Positions 23,928 to 31,019 of a DNA stretch of 64,000 nucleotides are shown here, piece by piece. Every line of letters begins with the position of its first letter. The stretch's first letter is position 1. The notes below the pieces were generated by a model. It had not been told where the DNA came from. It ran no database searches and saw only the letters and a list, made by a program, of their open reading frames with translations. The DNA is from Mucilaginibacter phenanthrenivorans (GTDB taxonomy: Bacteria > Bacteroidota > Bacteroidia > Sphingobacteriales > Sphingobacteriaceae), in contig NZ_JAHVAP010000015.1 in assembly GCF_024721155.1 (NCBI RefSeq), positions 1 to 64,000 of the forward strand. Reading direction: 5' to 3'. Position numbers and translations under genes: made by a program.

Positions 23928-25277
23928 TTATTGTTTATCCCAATTGATCCTTCTTGAAAAATACATCAACATCCCGATAATGATAAATAAGGCCACGCTG
24001 CCCATCATCAGCGCAAAATCTTCCAGCTGGATAATCACGAATATGAACGTGTAGAAAACCGACAGGATAAAACCGAAAAGCAGCGCGGCATTCCTGTTCT
24101 TAAGCAAGGATCCGATAAACGTAGTGATCAAAACTACAGTTGCTACAGAGGCCAGCAGGTAAGCCGGGTTAAAGCCGATCTGTTCGGAAAACGATAGCAG
24201 CAGCGAATAGTAAATGATCATGGCTGCGCCTATCAGCAGGTAGTTAAAAGGATGGATCTTTTGCTTGCGGATGATCTCCGTTAGGAACAGCGAGATAAAA
24301 GTGAGCATAATGATCAATAAAGAATACTTGCTGGTACGCGTTGTTTTTTGATACTGGTCGACCGGGAGCAGCAGTTTTACACCGAATGATACATCAGCTT
24401 CCTTCTTTTCATTGCTGAGCAGGGTGTCATTTCCTAACCATTGCTGCGGATAGGGCCGGTTGTAATACAGCATTTTCCATTTTGCCAAAAATCCCTTGCT
24501 GTCCACATTGCGGGTATCGGGTAAATAGCGACCATCAAAGCTTGGGCTGGCCCAATCGCCTTTTGCTTCCACATCAGTTGTTTTACCCAGGGGTAAAAAG
24601 CTTAACTCCTGGCTGCCCTTCAAATCCAGTGAAAAATCAAACGGGATCTCGCCGGGCTTTACGGCTGATAAATTGATGTTTGCTTGCAGACCCGTAACAA
24701 ATGGTGATTGTTCGTCAAAGATAGGTTCAGCCTGGCCCGATTGATCTGCCGCGTTTATGATAGGGTTGGTTTTCAGTCCCTTTAAATCCGAAATACTGAA
24801 TGCCACCCGTGCTTTTTCGGGGATCAATTGATTGGGCTGTAAATTAAGCTTGTTGAGGTCGGCCTGCGTAAAATTTCCGGATACCTTTACTATCGTATTA
24901 TACACCGCCACGTTAAAAATACCACGGTGCAGGATCTGTGTTTTCAAATCCGCTTTAATATGCAGGTTATCCGGCAGGACGTACAGGTTTTCAATCACGT
25001 CCTTTTCGGCATCCTGTTGTTTGTCGTTAACATATTTAACATGTTTTTTGTAGGGGATGACCAATACCGGCCCCTTTATCTCCTGGCTGCCCGACCATTT
25101 GTCCGCCACGTCTTGCATCATGACGTCCTGCCGGGAAGCGCGTTCATTGATCAGGCTTTCAACCAGCGACGAGGGGATCAGCAGCACCACGGTCAGAATG
25201 CCAATAAATGCGAGTTTAACAGTGACGGATTCTTTTAGCCAGTGCATGAATCCCTTTTTTTCTTCAATTTGTTCCAT
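23928..25277 (-). CDS. creD: Cell envelope integrity protein CreD-like
   Basis: 449 residues. One N-terminal helix (VKLAFIGILTVVLLIPSSLV), a large periplasmic domain (about 45-300; KWSGSQEIKGPVLVIPYKKHV and a LPDNLHIKADLKTQILHRGIFNVAVYN stretch typical of CreD), then five or six helices to the C-terminus (YSLLIIMLTFISLFL...FILSVFYTFIFVIIQLEDFALMMGSVALF). CreD is an inner-membrane protein linked to envelope stress; mechanism unclear. It is last in an operon with a winged-helix regulator and a membrane protein and has its own operator-like palindrome just upstream. Confidence 0.85.
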   Translation of the reverse strand: MEQIEEKKGFMHWLKESVTVKLAFIGILTVVLLIPSSLVESLINERASRQDVMMQDVADKWSGSQEIKGPVLVIPYKKHVKYVNDKQQDAEKDVIENLYVLPDNLHIKADLKTQILHRGIFNVAVYNTIVKVSGNFTQADLNKLNLQPNQLIPEKARVAFSISDLKGLKTNPIINAADQSGQAEPIFDEQSPFVTGLQANINLSAVKPGEIPFDFSLDLKGSQELSFLPLGKTTDVEAKGDWASPSFDGRYLPDTRNVDSKGFLAKWKMLYYNRPYPQQWLGNDTLLSNEKKEADVSFGVKLLLPVDQYQKTTRTSKYSLLIIMLTFISLFLTEIIRKQKIHPFNYLLIGAAMIIYYSLLLSFSEQIGFNPAYLLASVATVVLITTFIGSLLKNRNAALLFGFILSVFYTFIFVIIQLEDFALMMGSVALFIIIGMLMYFSRRINWDKQ

Positions 25278-25295
25278 TGTGATTTTATTAAAAGT

Positions 25296-25312
25296 ACTTT
25301 GTATTTCAAAGT
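25296..25312. promoter_or_regulatory. ACTTTG-N5-CAAAGT palindrome, site 1
   Basis: ACTTTGTATTTCAAAGT lies 19 bp before the creD start. The same palindrome with the same spacing stands before the first gene of this operon, making it a good candidate operator for the winged-helix regulator encoded between them. Confidence 0.55.
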
Positions 25313-25327
25313 TATTGGGTAAAAAAA

Positions 25328-25633
25328 TTAGCTCTTCTTCTGTTGTTTAATTAATTGCTCCAAAGCATCCAGGTGCTGCTTGAATGCCTTCCTTCCATTT
25401 TCTGTAGCTTCATAAGTGGTATTAGGCTTGCGGCCCAAAAATGATTTGTGTACAATGATGTATTCCTCCTTCTCCAGCGCCTTAAGGTGCGAGGCCAGGT
25501 TACCGTCGGTAGTGTCCAGCAGTTCCTTAAGCGAATTGAAGTCATAGCGGTCATTTACCACCAGCACGCTCATGATCTGTAACCTCAGGCGGTTTTCAAA
25601 CGCCTTATCTAATTTTTCAAAGGGGACTTTCAC
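25328..25633 (-). CDS. Winged-helix transcriptional regulator (HTH_34-like)
   Basis: 101 residues, a single winged-helix domain: FENRLRLQIMSVLVVNDRYDFNSLKELLDTTDGNLASHLKALEKEEYI is the HTH (helices 2-3 with NLASHLKALE), and VHKSFLGRKPNTTYEATENGRKAF the wing. No ligand domain. Its start overlaps the stop of the upstream membrane-protein gene by four bases, and creD follows, so all three form one operon. It probably represses its own operon through the ACTTTG-N5-CAAAGT sites; that is inference. Confidence 0.85.
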   Translation of the reverse strand: MKVPFEKLDKAFENRLRLQIMSVLVVNDRYDFNSLKELLDTTDGNLASHLKALEKEEYIIVHKSFLGRKPNTTYEATENGRKAFKQHLDALEQLIKQQKKS

Positions 25634-26250
25634 CTATCGTATTTTAAGTACATCAGGCTGCCATACACAATATGCAGCACACCAAAACCAATGGCCCAAA
25701 ATAGTAAACCATATCCGGGCAGGCAAGCGGCAATTAAGCCCAAAATAATTTCGCACAAGCCAAGGTATTTTACCATGGTAAAGGTGAAATTGCTTGCGCC
25801 AACCAGCGAGAGCCCGTAGAAAATAAGTGAGGTTGGCCCCACAATGCCATAATATCCCCTGAAAATAAAGATGAGGATAACAATGCCACCGGTAACCAGC
25901 GGCGTAGCCATGTGAAACAACAAAGCCCGGCTGGTTTTACCCCAAACCGGTTGACCTTTCCGCTTTGCCTTTTTTGTGGTCAATATTACCCCGGTGATCA
26001 CCGAAAGCAACAAGGTAAGCGATGCAATTGCGATCAGGTCATACAAAGGCACCGGGTCCGTATGCAGGTTTAGCGACGTGTAGATCCTGGAGCTTCCGCT
26101 GTAAACTATGCTGTAGGCAAGGCCTGCCGCAATCAGTGCGTAGATCCCCGCCAGTATGCCTGACAATCCGCTGAGGGAAATGAATTTTGAGGATCGCTCC
26201 ATCAGGCTGCGGATGGACGCCAGCTCGTTTTGAATTTCGTTTTCTTCCAC
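25630..26250 (-). CDS. Polytopic membrane protein, operon partner of the winged-helix regulator
   Basis: 206 residues. After a polar N-terminus (MEENEIQNELASIRSLMERSSK) come six transmembrane helices (for example ISLSGLSGILAGIYALIAAG; IAIASLTLLLSVITGVIL; VTGGIVILIFIFRGYYG). It looks like the membrane proteins that often stand upstream of an HTH_34 regulator and creD in Bacteroidota. It may sense a membrane signal, but nothing in the sequence shows that. First gene of the operon; an operator-like palindrome sits nine bases before its start. Confidence 0.7.
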   Translation of the reverse strand: MEENEIQNELASIRSLMERSSKFISLSGLSGILAGIYALIAAGLAYSIVYSGSSRIYTSLNLHTDPVPLYDLIAIASLTLLLSVITGVILTTKKAKRKGQPVWGKTSRALLFHMATPLVTGGIVILIFIFRGYYGIVGPTSLIFYGLSLVGASNFTFTMVKYLGLCEIILGLIAACLPGYGLLFWAIGFGVLHIVYGSLMYLKYDR

Positions 26251-26258
26251 TTGAAAGC

Positions 26259-26275
26259 ACTTTGTTATTCAAAGT
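26259..26275. promoter_or_regulatory. ACTTTG-N5-CAAAGT palindrome, site 2
   Basis: ACTTTGTTATTCAAAGT is nine bases before the start of the first gene of the regulator operon; same half-sites and spacing as at 25296-25312. Confidence 0.55.
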
Positions 26276-26323
26276 AAATAATAATTATTTGATTGTGCAA
26301 ATTTTATTTTATTTCTAGAACTT

Positions 26324-26358
26324 AAGACTTACGAAGTTTTAAAAACTTCGTAAGTCTT
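26324..26358. repeat. 17-bp perfect palindrome (AAGACTTACGAAGTTTT)
   Basis: AAGACTTACGAAGTTTT (26324-26340) and its exact reverse complement (26342-26358), one base apart. It lies between divergent genes. It has no T run in a useful place, so an extragenic palindrome or cruciform site is more likely than a terminator. Confidence 0.7.
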
Positions 26359-26374
26359 TGCTAGATTTATAGCT

Positions 26375-27091
26375 ATGAAATCTGATCTGGATGAACTTAT
26401 TGAATTATTGGAAACGGAAGCTAAAGTAATAAAAGCCTGTATCAAGGAGAACATTGAAGAATGGGATTACCAAATAGCCCATCATAATTCGCGCGCACTT
26501 TTTAAATTGAATCAAAAATTAAATGTGCTTCATAAGATGAAAGATCCATTGTATGAGGAAAAGAGGAATTTAGAACGTATGATCATGATTCATGAAAAAC
26601 ACATCAAACTGGACGCGAACACTGGAATTGTCGATTATTATCTAGAGTTGCTGGAAGAAGATAAACGCAAGTTGCAAGGACTAAAAGATCAAAAAAGTGT
26701 TCCAATCTATGATGATCAAAAAATAGATGACGCATTGTTTAGTGTTTGGGCGGGTATTTATAAGGGTTTTACCCTTTACCTTAACAAAGAGGGTAATTTG
26801 GCTATAACTTTTGAATCAGTAGAGGAAGAGGTAATAGATATTTCTGTCACCGTAAAATCAGTGTTCAACGTTGACTATTTTTTTGGTGATGACGACGAAG
26901 AGGACAATCCTTTGAATTTATTCAAAGGATTGGGTTTCATGTTGAACGATGTCGGTAATAGGCTGGTCTACAAATATGACATGGGAGATTTTAAAGATGC
27001 CGGTGAAATTAAGATACTGCTTTCAAGGCTTGTGTATGACGTTTTTACATATGCTGAATTGGATAAGCCGACAAGGTTGATGTATTTTTAA
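26375..27091 (+). CDS. Hypothetical protein with N-terminal coiled coil
   Basis: 238 residues, no signal peptide or membrane helix. Residues about 1-115 are helical and coiled-coil-like (DELIELLETEAKVIKACIKENIEEW...NLERMIMIHEKHIKL...YYLELLEEDKRKLQGL). The C-terminal part has strands and a very acidic loop (VDYFFGDDDEEDNPLNLF). I do not recognise the family. It is a single gene between two repeat-rich gaps, AT-rich compared with its neighbours, which would fit recent transfer. Confidence 0.7.
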   Translation: MKSDLDELIELLETEAKVIKACIKENIEEWDYQIAHHNSRALFKLNQKLNVLHKMKDPLYEEKRNLERMIMIHEKHIKLDANTGIVDYYLELLEEDKRKLQGLKDQKSVPIYDDQKIDDALFSVWAGIYKGFTLYLNKEGNLAITFESVEEEVIDISVTVKSVFNVDYFFGDDDEEDNPLNLFKGLGFMLNDVGNRLVYKYDMGDFKDAGEIKILLSRLVYDVFTYAELDKPTRLMYF

Positions 27092-27103
27092 GTATTTCCT
27101 TCA

Positions 27104-27193
27104 TCTGAATCAGAATTTGCAGAATTAAAGAATTAACAGAATCTTATCCGCGTTATTTTGAAAATTTAAAAATTCTGTAAATTCTGATTCAGA
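27104..27193. repeat. TCTGAATCAGAATTT inverted repeat
   Basis: TCTGAATCAGAATTTGCAGAATT (27104-27126) pairs with 27171-27193 with one mismatch; the loop is about 44 nt. It follows the coiled-coil gene and could end its transcript, though no T run follows. Confidence 0.7.
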
Positions 27194-27205
27194 CAAAATT
27201 AAAAA

Positions 27206-27238
27206 ATTCCGAAATCGAACATCCGACTTCCGAAATTC
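27206..27238. repeat. TTCCGAAATCGAACATCCG-type repeat
   Basis: AATTCCGAAATCGAACATCC then GACTTCCGAAATTCC; related copies at 48505-48544 and, inverted, 56529-56562. It ends at the TetR stop. Confidence 0.55.
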
Positions 27239-27239
27239 C

Positions 27240-27821
27240 TCAAATTGTTATCGCCGCTTTAACCAAATAAGGCAGGATCTCCTTCTGGAAAGAAACAAAA
27301 TTCTTCCGTACGTCACTGTCGCTTACCGAGGTAAAGGCAAAGCTGAAAACGATACTTTTGCTGCACTTGATTAAAAAGCGCAGGCGTTGCAGGTAATTTT
27401 CCTGCCGACGCAGATCGGTGAGTTGGGAGAATGCACTCACCAGCATTTCCTCCAGCTCGTTGGAGAGGTTTTTCAGAAAGTCCTGGGAGTTTGTTGATTC
27501 GCGGATAAAATCCCAGCCGATGAACTCGTTACACACGGTGTAGCTGAGGCGGCAGGTTTTCATGATGAGGATATTTAGATGGGCCTCCTCATCCATTTCG
27601 GGCGTATTGCTGTGGATCAGCTCATCGACAGAAACTTTGATATAGTCCATGAGCAGGGAGTGTAAAACATCCTCCTTGCTTTCAAAATATTTGTAAATAG
27701 TGGCCTTGGCAATTTTGGCCCGCTTGGCAATTTCGTTTACGCTGGTTTTATGATAACCGAATTTCCGGAACAGGTCTTGCGCTGCCCGCTTAATGCTTTC
27801 TTTTATTTTATCGGCTTCCAT
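27240..27821 (-). CDS. TetR family transcriptional regulator
   Basis: 193 residues. The HTH is at about 28-47 (SVNEIAKRAKIAKATIYKYF), followed by SKEDVLHSLL, all typical of TetR. The C-terminal domain (about 60-193) is all-helical and without a known ligand type. No obvious target gene is adjacent: the upstream neighbour on the same strand is the Rieske-like lipoprotein gene. A perfect TGTATC-N5-GATACA palindrome overlaps its start and suggests self-repression. Confidence 0.88.
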   Translation of the reverse strand: MEADKIKESIKRAAQDLFRKFGYHKTSVNEIAKRAKIAKATIYKYFESKEDVLHSLLMDYIKVSVDELIHSNTPEMDEEAHLNILIMKTCRLSYTVCNEFIGWDFIRESTNSQDFLKNLSNELEEMLVSAFSQLTDLRRQENYLQRLRFLIKCSKSIVFSFAFTSVSDSDVRKNFVSFQKEILPYLVKAAITI

Positions 27822-27837
27822 GTATCAATTAGATACA
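27821..27837. promoter_or_regulatory. Candidate TetR operator TGTATC-N5-GATACA
   Basis: TGTATCAATTAGATACA is a perfect 6-bp inverted repeat with a five-base spacer that begins at the first base of the TetR start codon. The position suits a self-regulating repressor. Confidence 0.5.
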
Positions 27838-27915
27838 AATATCTCAAAATTACTGACATTTGAAGCATGTGATTTGAGTAATCTGCTTCCCAAGACTTTT
27901 GAAATTACACTATTA

Positions 27916-28326
27916 TTAATTTGATACGTAAATCTCGTTCTGACTTACTTGTACATAATATGACCGTAACGATTTGGTTGCAGGCGCCTTTACAGGCGAT
28001 CCATCGCTCATGGAAAACATGGCGCCGCTTACAGGATCAGTAGCGGTAAAGCCTGAAGGATCAACGTTTACCGCATTGTGTTGCGCTGGGTTAACGGTGC
28101 TGCAACGATCATAAGAGGCATAGGTACCATCGGGCTCACGGTATATAATTAAGCCCGCCACACCACCGCCGACTAACACAAACCCGCCACGCGCATTAAG
28201 CGCAGCCATGCGCGGGTCAGTGATAGACGCGCTGAAATTTACAGGAACACTTGGAACTACATTCCCGCTTTTACCGCATGAAATAAATGCTAGGGGGATA
28301 ATGGCAAGCAGTAATAGTTTCTTCAT
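27916..28326 (-). CDS. Rieske-like lipoprotein lacking cluster ligands
   Basis: 136 residues with a lipobox signal peptide (MKKLLLLAIIPLAFISC). The fold resembles Rieske-type Bacteroidota lipoproteins (ITDPRMAALNARGGFVLVGGGVAGLIIYREPDGTYASYDRC...FTATDPVSGAMFSMSDGSPV...LRSYYVQVSQNEIYV). The places where Rieske proteins have CxH and CxxH carry DRCST and DPVSG, so only one Cys is left and a 2Fe-2S cluster is not expected. Its ATG overlaps the pheS stop (ATGA), so it is translated with pheS. Confidence 0.6.
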   Translation of the reverse strand: MKKLLLLAIIPLAFISCGKSGNVVPSVPVNFSASITDPRMAALNARGGFVLVGGGVAGLIIYREPDGTYASYDRCSTVNPAQHNAVNVDPSGFTATDPVSGAMFSMSDGSPVKAPATKSLRSYYVQVSQNEIYVSN

Positions 28327-29357
28327 ATAATATCCGACTGGAATTGCTTTAGAAAACGAACATCGTTTTCAGAGAATAAACGCAAATCACGTATCACATA
28401 TTTTAAGTTCGCAATTCTTTCTATTCCCATCCCAAAAGCAAAGCCGGTAAATTTGGCGCTGTCGATGCCGCAGTTCTCCAAAACGTTCGGATCAACCATG
28501 CCACAGCCTAAAATTTCCACCCAGCCGGTGTATTTACACATGTTACAGCCCGAGCCGCCGCAAATGGTGCATGAAATATCCATCTCAGCAGATGGCTCGG
28601 TGAACGGGAAGTAGGAGGGGCGAAATCGCACCTTGGTACCATCGCCGTAAAGCTCCTGCACAAAGTGGTAAAGCGTTTGTTTTAAGTCGGAGAACGAAAC
28701 ATTCTCGTCTATATATAAACCTTCCACCTGGTGAAAAAAGCAATGTGCACGTGCAGAAATAGCCTCATTACGGTAAACCCTGCCCGGCATAATAGCGCGG
28801 AACGGTGGTTTGCCATTCTCCATCATCCTAACCTGCACGGATGAGGTATGCGTACGCAGAGCAATATCGTCCTTACCATGGTTTTTCTTGATAAAGAAGG
28901 TATCCTGCATATCCCTTGCCGGGTGTTCCTCAGGGAAATTCAATGCCGAGAAGTTATGCCAGTCGTCCTCAATCTCCGGCCCTTCAGCCACAACAAAGCC
29001 CAGTCGTTTAAATATATCGATGATCTCGGTACGGATTAACGACAAAGGGTGACGTGAGCCAACGGCAAAGCCATCACCGGGAAGGGTGAGGTCAAGTCCT
29101 AAGTCTTGAGTCTTAAGTCCGGAGTCGGTTGATTCTTTTAATTCTGTATATTTTGCTTCGGCCAGTTGTTTGAACTGGTTAAGCACTTTGCCGAAGGTTC
29201 GTTTCTCTTCAGGGCCAACAGTTTTAAATTGCTCAAACAGGTCCTTAATAATACCCTTGGTGCCTAAAAATTTTATCCGGAACGCTTCCAGTTCATCTGC
29301 ATTTGCTGGTGAAAAGGCGTTGATCTCGGCTGTATATTGATCTATTTGGGCTTGCAT
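28323..29357 (-). CDS. pheS: Phenylalanine-tRNA ligase alpha subunit
   Basis: 344 residues. N-terminal coiled coil (about 1-75), then class II synthetase motifs: GPEIEDDWHNFSALNFPEEHPARDMQDTF, RAIMPGRVYRNEAISARAHCFFHQVEGL (motif 2), FRPSYFPFTEPSAEMDI, and GFAFGMGIERI (motif 3). A small Cys-rich insert (CTICGGSGCNMC) before EILGCGMVDPNVL is usual for many PheS. It charges tRNA-Phe with PheT, which is not here. Residues 76-88 are encoded by an inserted extragenic repeat. The start overlaps the stop of an RHH gene (TAATG), and the stop overlaps the next gene. Confidence 0.93.
   Translation of the reverse strand: MQAQIDQYTAEINAFSPANADELEAFRIKFLGTKGIIKDLFEQFKTVGPEEKRTFGKVLNQFKQLAEAKYTELKESTDSGLKTQDLGLDLTLPGDGFAVGSRHPLSLIRTEIIDIFKRLGFVVAEGPEIEDDWHNFSALNFPEEHPARDMQDTFFIKKNHGKDDIALRTHTSSVQVRMMENGKPPFRAIMPGRVYRNEAISARAHCFFHQVEGLYIDENVSFSDLKQTLYHFVQELYGDGTKVRFRPSYFPFTEPSAEMDISCTICGGSGCNMCKYTGWVEILGCGMVDPNVLENCGIDSAKFTGFAFGMGIERIANLKYVIRDLRLFSENDVRFLKQFQSDII
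29101..29126. repeat. AGTCTTAAGTC-type repeat inside pheS
   Basis: GTCTTAAGTCCGGAGTC (29110-29126) differs by one base from GTCTTAAGTCGGGAGTC at 45959-45975 in an intergenic gap. Here it encodes the TDSGLKTQDLGL stretch between the coiled coil and the catalytic core. Confidence 0.7.
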
Positions 29358-29521
29358 TATGATACTTTCTTTAATTTGCGTTCTGCTTCTTGTTCTTTTG
29401 CGATAATTTCTTCAAAGATATTTTCTACAAATTGCGAAGCTGTTATTTTTTGCGCTTTGGCCTGCGCTTTTATATATTTAATGGTTTCTACAGGTAAAGT
29501 CAGTGTTAGTCGCTTTTTCAT
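29357..29521 (-). CDS. Small ribbon-helix-helix protein upstream of pheS
   Basis: 54 residues, start at 29521. MKKRLTLTLPVETIKYIKAQ begins a beta strand and helix typical of RHH antitoxins (DUF6364-like), then AKAQKITASQFVENIFEEII is the second helix, followed by a charged tail. The stop shares one base with the pheS start (TAATG), so pheS is very likely translated by re-initiation. No toxin gene is next to it. It is only 54 codons, so gene callers may miss it. Confidence 0.75.
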   Translation of the reverse strand: MKKRLTLTLPVETIKYIKAQAKAQKITASQFVENIFEEIIAKEQEAERKLKKVS

Positions 29522-29564
29522 AAAATTATATAAGCTGACAATTTACGAAAAATTTAATAATTAT

Positions 29565-29657
29565 GTCATTGCGAGCGAGAGCGCGGCAACCTCGTCGCCA
29601 TGCACTGGCGCCATTCCACGGTGAGGAGATTGCTTCGTCGTTCCTCCTCGCAATGAC
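29565..29657. repeat. Family A palindromic repeat, copy 4
   Basis: GTCATTGCGAGCGAGAGCGC and, at the right, GTTCCTCCTCGCAATGAC, with GGCAACCTCGTC / GGAGATTGCTTCGTC inside. Between the kbl stop and the RHH start. Confidence 0.9.
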
Positions 29658-29664
29658 AAGAGCG

Positions 29665-30855
29665 TTATTTTATCACTCCCAATTCTTTCCCAACTTTGGT
29701 AAACGCTGCAATAGCTTTATCCAAATGCTCAGGTTCATGCGCTGCAGAGATCTGTACCCTGATCCTTGCCTTGCCCTGCGGAACTACCGGGTAGTAAAAA
29801 CCGATCACATAAATACCCTCATCCAACATCTTGGCGGCAAATTCCTGTGCAAGCTTAGCTTCATACAGCATAACCGGAACAATAGGGTGTACACCCGGCT
29901 TGATATCAAAACCAGCTTCGGTCATTTTTTGGCGGAAGTATTGGGTATTGCTTTCCAGCTTATCGCGCAGGTCGGTGGTTTCGCTTAGCATGTCAAGCAC
30001 GGCTATTGAAGCGCCGGTGATTGATGGCGCCAATGTATTTGAAAACAAATATGGCCGCGAACGCTGGCGCAGCATATCAATAATCTCTTTACGACCACTT
30101 GTAAATCCACCCGACGCACCGCCCAATGCCTTACCAAGGGTACCGGTGATAATATCTATCTTACCCATTACACCCTTATGCTCATGCGTACCCCTGCCGG
30201 TTTTACCCATAAAGCCGGAGCAATGGCTCTCATCTATCATCACCAAAGCGTTGTATTGCTCGGCTAATGCGCAAATTTTATCAAGCTGTGCAATGGTGCC
30301 GTCCATACTGAACGCGCCATCGGTAACAATGATCCGGTGACGGCAGCCCGCAGTGATCTTTAATTTCTCCTCCAGGTCGGCTATATCGTCGTGCTTGTAA
30401 CGCTGGCGCTGAGCCTTGCACAAACGCACGCCGTCGATAATTGATGCATGGTTCAGCTCGTCAGATATAATTGCATCCTGATCATTAAATAAAGGTTCAA
30501 ACACACCACCGTTGGCATCAAATGCAGCGGCATATAATATGGTATCCTCGGTTCCTAAAAACTCAGCGATCTTTTTCTCTAAGGTTTTGTGTATGTCCTG
30601 CGTGCCGCAAATAAAGCGCACGGACGATAAACCATAACCATGCGTATCCATGGCCTCTTTTGCTGCCGCGATAACCTTTGGGTTGTTTGATAAACCTAAA
30701 TAGTTATTGGCACAAAAGTTTATAACCTCTTTACCGCCCTGCACGGTGATATCCGCACCCTGCGGCGAAGTAATGATCCGCTCGCGTTTATATAAACCGG
30801 CATTTTCAATATCGGCGAGCTCCTGTTGCAGTACCGGCTGTAGTGTGTTGTACAT
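29665..30855 (-). CDS. kbl: Glycine C-acetyltransferase (2-amino-3-ketobutyrate CoA ligase)
   Basis: 396 residues. A PLP enzyme of the alpha-oxoamine synthase family: CANNYLGLSNNPKVIAAAKEAMDTHGYGLSSVRFICGTQDIHKTLE at the N-terminus, DELNHASIIDGVRLC, DGAFSMDGTIA, MIDESHCSGFMGKTGRGTHEH and TGTLGKALGGASGG with the PLP lysine. It converts 2-amino-3-ketobutyrate and CoA to glycine and acetyl-CoA in threonine breakdown. Its partner, an SDR-type threonine dehydrogenase, is at 49370-50320. A TAnnTTTG box lies 23 bp upstream. Confidence 0.93.
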   Translation of the reverse strand: MYNTLQPVLQQELADIENAGLYKRERIITSPQGADITVQGGKEVINFCANNYLGLSNNPKVIAAAKEAMDTHGYGLSSVRFICGTQDIHKTLEKKIAEFLGTEDTILYAAAFDANGGVFEPLFNDQDAIISDELNHASIIDGVRLCKAQRQRYKHDDIADLEEKLKITAGCRHRIIVTDGAFSMDGTIAQLDKICALAEQYNALVMIDESHCSGFMGKTGRGTHEHKGVMGKIDIITGTLGKALGGASGGFTSGRKEIIDMLRQRSRPYLFSNTLAPSITGASIAVLDMLSETTDLRDKLESNTQYFRQKMTEAGFDIKPGVHPIVPVMLYEAKLAQEFAAKMLDEGIYVIGFYYPVVPQGKARIRVQISAAHEPEHLDKAIAAFTKVGKELGVIK

Positions 30856-30878
30856 AATGAGTCAGTTATTATAGGGTG

Positions 30879-30886
30879 CAAAATTA
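30879..30886 (-). promoter_or_regulatory. Candidate -7 box of kbl
   Basis: TAATTTTG on the minus strand, 23 bp before the kbl ATG; fits TAnnTTTG. Confidence 0.4.
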
Positions 30887-30898
30887 GGCATTTGAGGT

Positions 30899-30972
30899 GA
30901 AAGCTTAAAGCCGAAAGCTAAAAGCTTTTAACTAATGCAGGCTTTAAGCTTTATCCTTTCAGCTTTCAGCTC
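30899..30972. repeat. AGCTTTAAGC / GCTTTCAGC inverted repeat
   Basis: GAAAGCTTAAAGCCGAAAGC...AAAGCTTTTA at the left and GGCTTTAAGCTTTATCCTTT...CAGCTTTCAGC at the right are imperfect reverse complements. They lie between the divergent kbl and trhO promoters. Confidence 0.6.
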
Positions 30973-30979
30973 TTTTTTT

Positions 30980-30987
30980 TACATTTG
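30980..30987 (+). promoter_or_regulatory. Candidate -7 box of trhO
   Basis: TACATTTG fits TAnnTTTG, 33 bp before the trhO start. Confidence 0.4.
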
Positions 30988-31019
30988 CACCTCATTTAAC
31001 ACCGTTTGCAGCGGTATCA

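Noticed and set aside
26324-26358. Palindrome read as a terminator for the membrane-protein gene
   Set aside because: It lies upstream of both divergent genes, so there is no transcript to end, and no T run follows in a useful direction.
29563-29988. Frame of 141 codons on the plus strand beginning MSLRARARQPRR
   Set aside because: It begins in family A copy 4 and runs antisense to kbl; no independent coding evidence. The ARARQPRR-type start is a known-looking translation of this repeat.
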